The notes beneath the pieces were generated by a model. The model saw only the letters and a list, made by a program, of their open reading frames with translations, was not told where the DNA came from and ran no database searches. A stretch of 33,124 nt of DNA from Methanosarcina sp. Ant1 (GTDB lineage Archaea > Halobacteriota > Methanosarcinia > Methanosarcinales > Methanosarcinaceae), in contig MDTP02000069.1 of NCBI GenBank assembly GCA_001714685.2, forward strand, positions 1 through 33,124, read 5' to 3'. Made by a program: the position numbers and the translations under genes. This document shows positions 31,738 to 33,124 of the stretch, one piece after another. Position 1 is the first letter of the stretch; every line of letters begins with the position of its first letter.

Positions 31738-32147
31738 TTCTCCAACCGCCTGCAAAGGGCTCTCTCATACATCCATTTTAATACATTGCTATACAGTTCT
31801 TCTGCGCTTTTAAGTTCTCTTTCTTATTATAATTACATTTTTATCAAAGTTCAATTTTTTTTATCCGTCCTTATTTTTATGCGTTTTTCTGATTTTGGTC
31901 GTCGGTCGTCCATTTGTATTCAGTTGTTGTTATTCCACAATAATCAAAATAACGTCTACCCTCATTCTTTTCTCGTGACTTTGGAGTTTTTAGAGCTATC
32001 GTGTCGCAATAACATAAAACGCAATCAAGAGGAGCTTTAGATATTTCCCCCTAAAACACCAACCCTGTATCAGTGGACGACCCTGATTTTAAAAAGAAAT
32101 AAATAAGGAATAAAATGCAACTCTCATAAAGCTAAAAGTCCCATTTA
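31738..32147. other. Spacer upstream of the PAS-GAF gene
   Basis: It must hold the promoter of the PAS-GAF gene; a weak TATA-like minus-strand element is possible near 31780-31790. An 84-codon plus-strand frame at 31786-32040 is Phe/Ser-rich without ribosome site or domain and is not called. Confidence 0.4.
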
Positions 32148-32271
32148 GGAATGATGAAACTATAATTTCAAGTATTTTTGTTACCGATATTGTCTTTGAT
32201 GTTTATTTGGGGAAATGGAATTGTAGATCCATTCCCAAAGTGAAAACTTGGAGTTATTTTTTAACCATTCC
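32148..32271. mobile_element. MITE-like element, copy B (124 bp)
   Basis: This is a diverged copy of the element at 29030-29147 in the same orientation, with small insertions. Left end GGAATGATGAAACTATAATT; right complement GGAATGGTTAAAAAATAACT. The internal stretch CATTCCCAAAGTGAAAACTT is shared exactly. TTA abuts both ends (32145-32147, 32272-32274). The presence of two copies with flanking trinucleotides is the main evidence for mobility. Confidence 0.65.
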
Positions 32272-32426
32272 TTAACAAAGGACGATTGTAACTTTATTAC
32301 TCACAGTAATTGTCGGACAGCCTGTAAAGGTCAGGGTATTCGTGACCCTCTGCGCTCCCATAGTAATAAACAACTACTCTAATTTTTTGAATTTACTCTC
32401 CCTATAAAAATCCAACCCAACGGTGA

Positions 32427-32888
32427 TACGATGCTAAAGACAGCTCGGGACCCCAAATCCTTTCAATTCAGCCTAATGGAGCTGACGTAGCTGATTTGAT
32501 TGATGGCATACTTTCAAGATATGGCCATCATAAGAGTGTTATAGGTGTTAATATTGACACGGAGTGGAAATTAACCGGAAATCCTAACCATGTCAGCGAT
32601 AAAGAGCAGATCTCTGGTTAAACAAGATTCAAAGCCATAACCCTGAGTTCAAACTTTTCCTGACAAATTTCAAGGATTATACTTACTTCCCTAATGACGC
32701 AAAAGATGTTGTCGTCCTATACGATGGCGAAGGTTTTCAGAAAGAAGTCCTGACGGGTGCAAAGAACTGGCGAGTCATTTCACATCGGTCGGAATATAGT
32801 TACAGTATTCTTCAAATACCCCAGAACAGTGTCTAATGAAAATATTATGGATGCAGCTCTGAATACAATTTTCATCCTGCAGCAATAG
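32427..32888 (+). pseudogene. Frameshifted remnant of an unidentified protein gene
   Basis: Good protein-like sequence continues across different frames. From 32427 the frame reads PQILSIQPNGADVADLIDGI and onwards to a stop at 32619. A second frame takes over at 32615, with WLNKIQSHNPEFKLFLTNF, then AKDVVVLYDGEG and GAKNW, and ends at 32836. A third frame gives SHFTSVGI near 32772-32796. The first frame returns with VSNENIMDAALNTIFILQQ to a stop at 32888. At least three frame switches and a TGA just before 32427 show the gene is dead. The full-length parent and family are not recognised; the pattern of strands suggests an enzymatic, perhaps barrel-like, fold, but that is a guess. Confidence 0.65.
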
Positions 32889-33124
32889 ATGACTAATGAA
32901 GTGGATCGAGATATACTGATCAGGAATATACTGGTCAGGATTTCGATTTATTTCTGATTTATTTCTTTCCGAGAATTTCTCAAATATTTCCCTCAATTTC
33001 TTATAGATTTTTTGTTATTTTCTGGTCTTCAGAGATTTCCTCTAAATCCAGTACTTCACCAACTGACTTAAACTCTCAGCAAGATTTCATCTACTTATTT
33101 CATTTTTACCGTAATTGGGTGTTA
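32889..33124. other. A+T-rich window end with small direct repeats
   Basis: ATATACTGATCAGGA and ATATACTGGTCAGGA lie in tandem near 32911-32942, and GATTTATTTCT is doubled just after. No gene is supported; a 73-codon minus-strand frame at 32775-32996 overlaps the pseudogene and is rejected. Confidence 0.5.

Noticed and set aside
32775-32996. 73-codon minus-strand frame
   Set aside because: It overlaps the pseudogene antisense, is Ile/Asn-rich and repeats Asp-Gln-Tyr-Ile because of a DNA duplication.

Overview
The window looks like a stretch of a Methanosarcina-type chromosome (methanogenic euryarchaeon). The basis is the gene set: homoaconitase-type dehydratase, archaeal GHMP-type shikimate kinase, diphthamide enzymes Dph5/DphB and Dph6, AbrB-PhoU regulator, DUF2073/UPF0212/DUF357 archaeal families, 6-phospho-3-hexuloisomerase and a PAS/GAF sensor. 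Other signs are long A+T-rich intergenic regions, archaeal TATA boxes, strong GGAGG-type ribosome sites and TTG/GTG starts. No tRNA, rRNA, CRISPR array or intact insertion sequence was found. The assignment to genus is an inference.

Layout. 1-1240: a small RDD membrane protein, then a gene-free stretch with two hairpins that share the same loop and look like an IS200/IS605 (TnpB/omega-RNA-type) end remnant. 1241-5404: HAD nucleotidase-like protein, a divergent ACT-domain regulator and cysteine-cluster (YkgJ-like) protein, homoaconitase/isopropylmalate dehydratase large subunit, and HisE. 5534-8842: HTH-CBS regulator divergent from a Nog1-like GTPase; an array of six 18-bp repeats separates the GTPase from a convergent CcdA-like membrane protein. 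9152-12985: minus-strand aminotransferase, hexuloisomerase, and an overlapping set made of an Era-like GTPase, DUF2073 and an unknown protein, preceded by a long repeat-bearing leader. 13006-13643: gene-free, with a 133-bp MITE-like element. 13644-16472: AbrB-PhoU regulator, then the aroK-aroQ-purE operon. 17205-21050: minus-strand Dph6, PfkB kinase, UPF0212, DUF357 and DphB. 21213-22456: a small thioredoxin and thioredoxin reductase. 22600-25368: winged-helix regulator, HTH plus degenerate receiver protein, and an eight-TPR protein. 25828-28605: phosphoenolpyruvate synthase and a 46-residue zinc-ribbon protein. 29295-33124: flavodoxin and a PAS-PAS-PAS-GAF sensor lacking a kinase, flanked by two copies of a second MITE-like element, then a frameshifted pseudogene.

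The genes are mainly housekeeping metabolism: amino acid and coenzyme B-type biosynthesis, aromatic and purine synthesis, gluconeogenesis, translation factor modification and thiol redox control. I did not find a convincing new defence or biosynthetic system. The more unusual content is the receiver-like protein that has lost most of its phosphotransfer residues, the kinase-less sensor, the atypical short PurE, the mobile-element relics, and many short tandem duplications, several sitting exactly at the 3' ends of genes.
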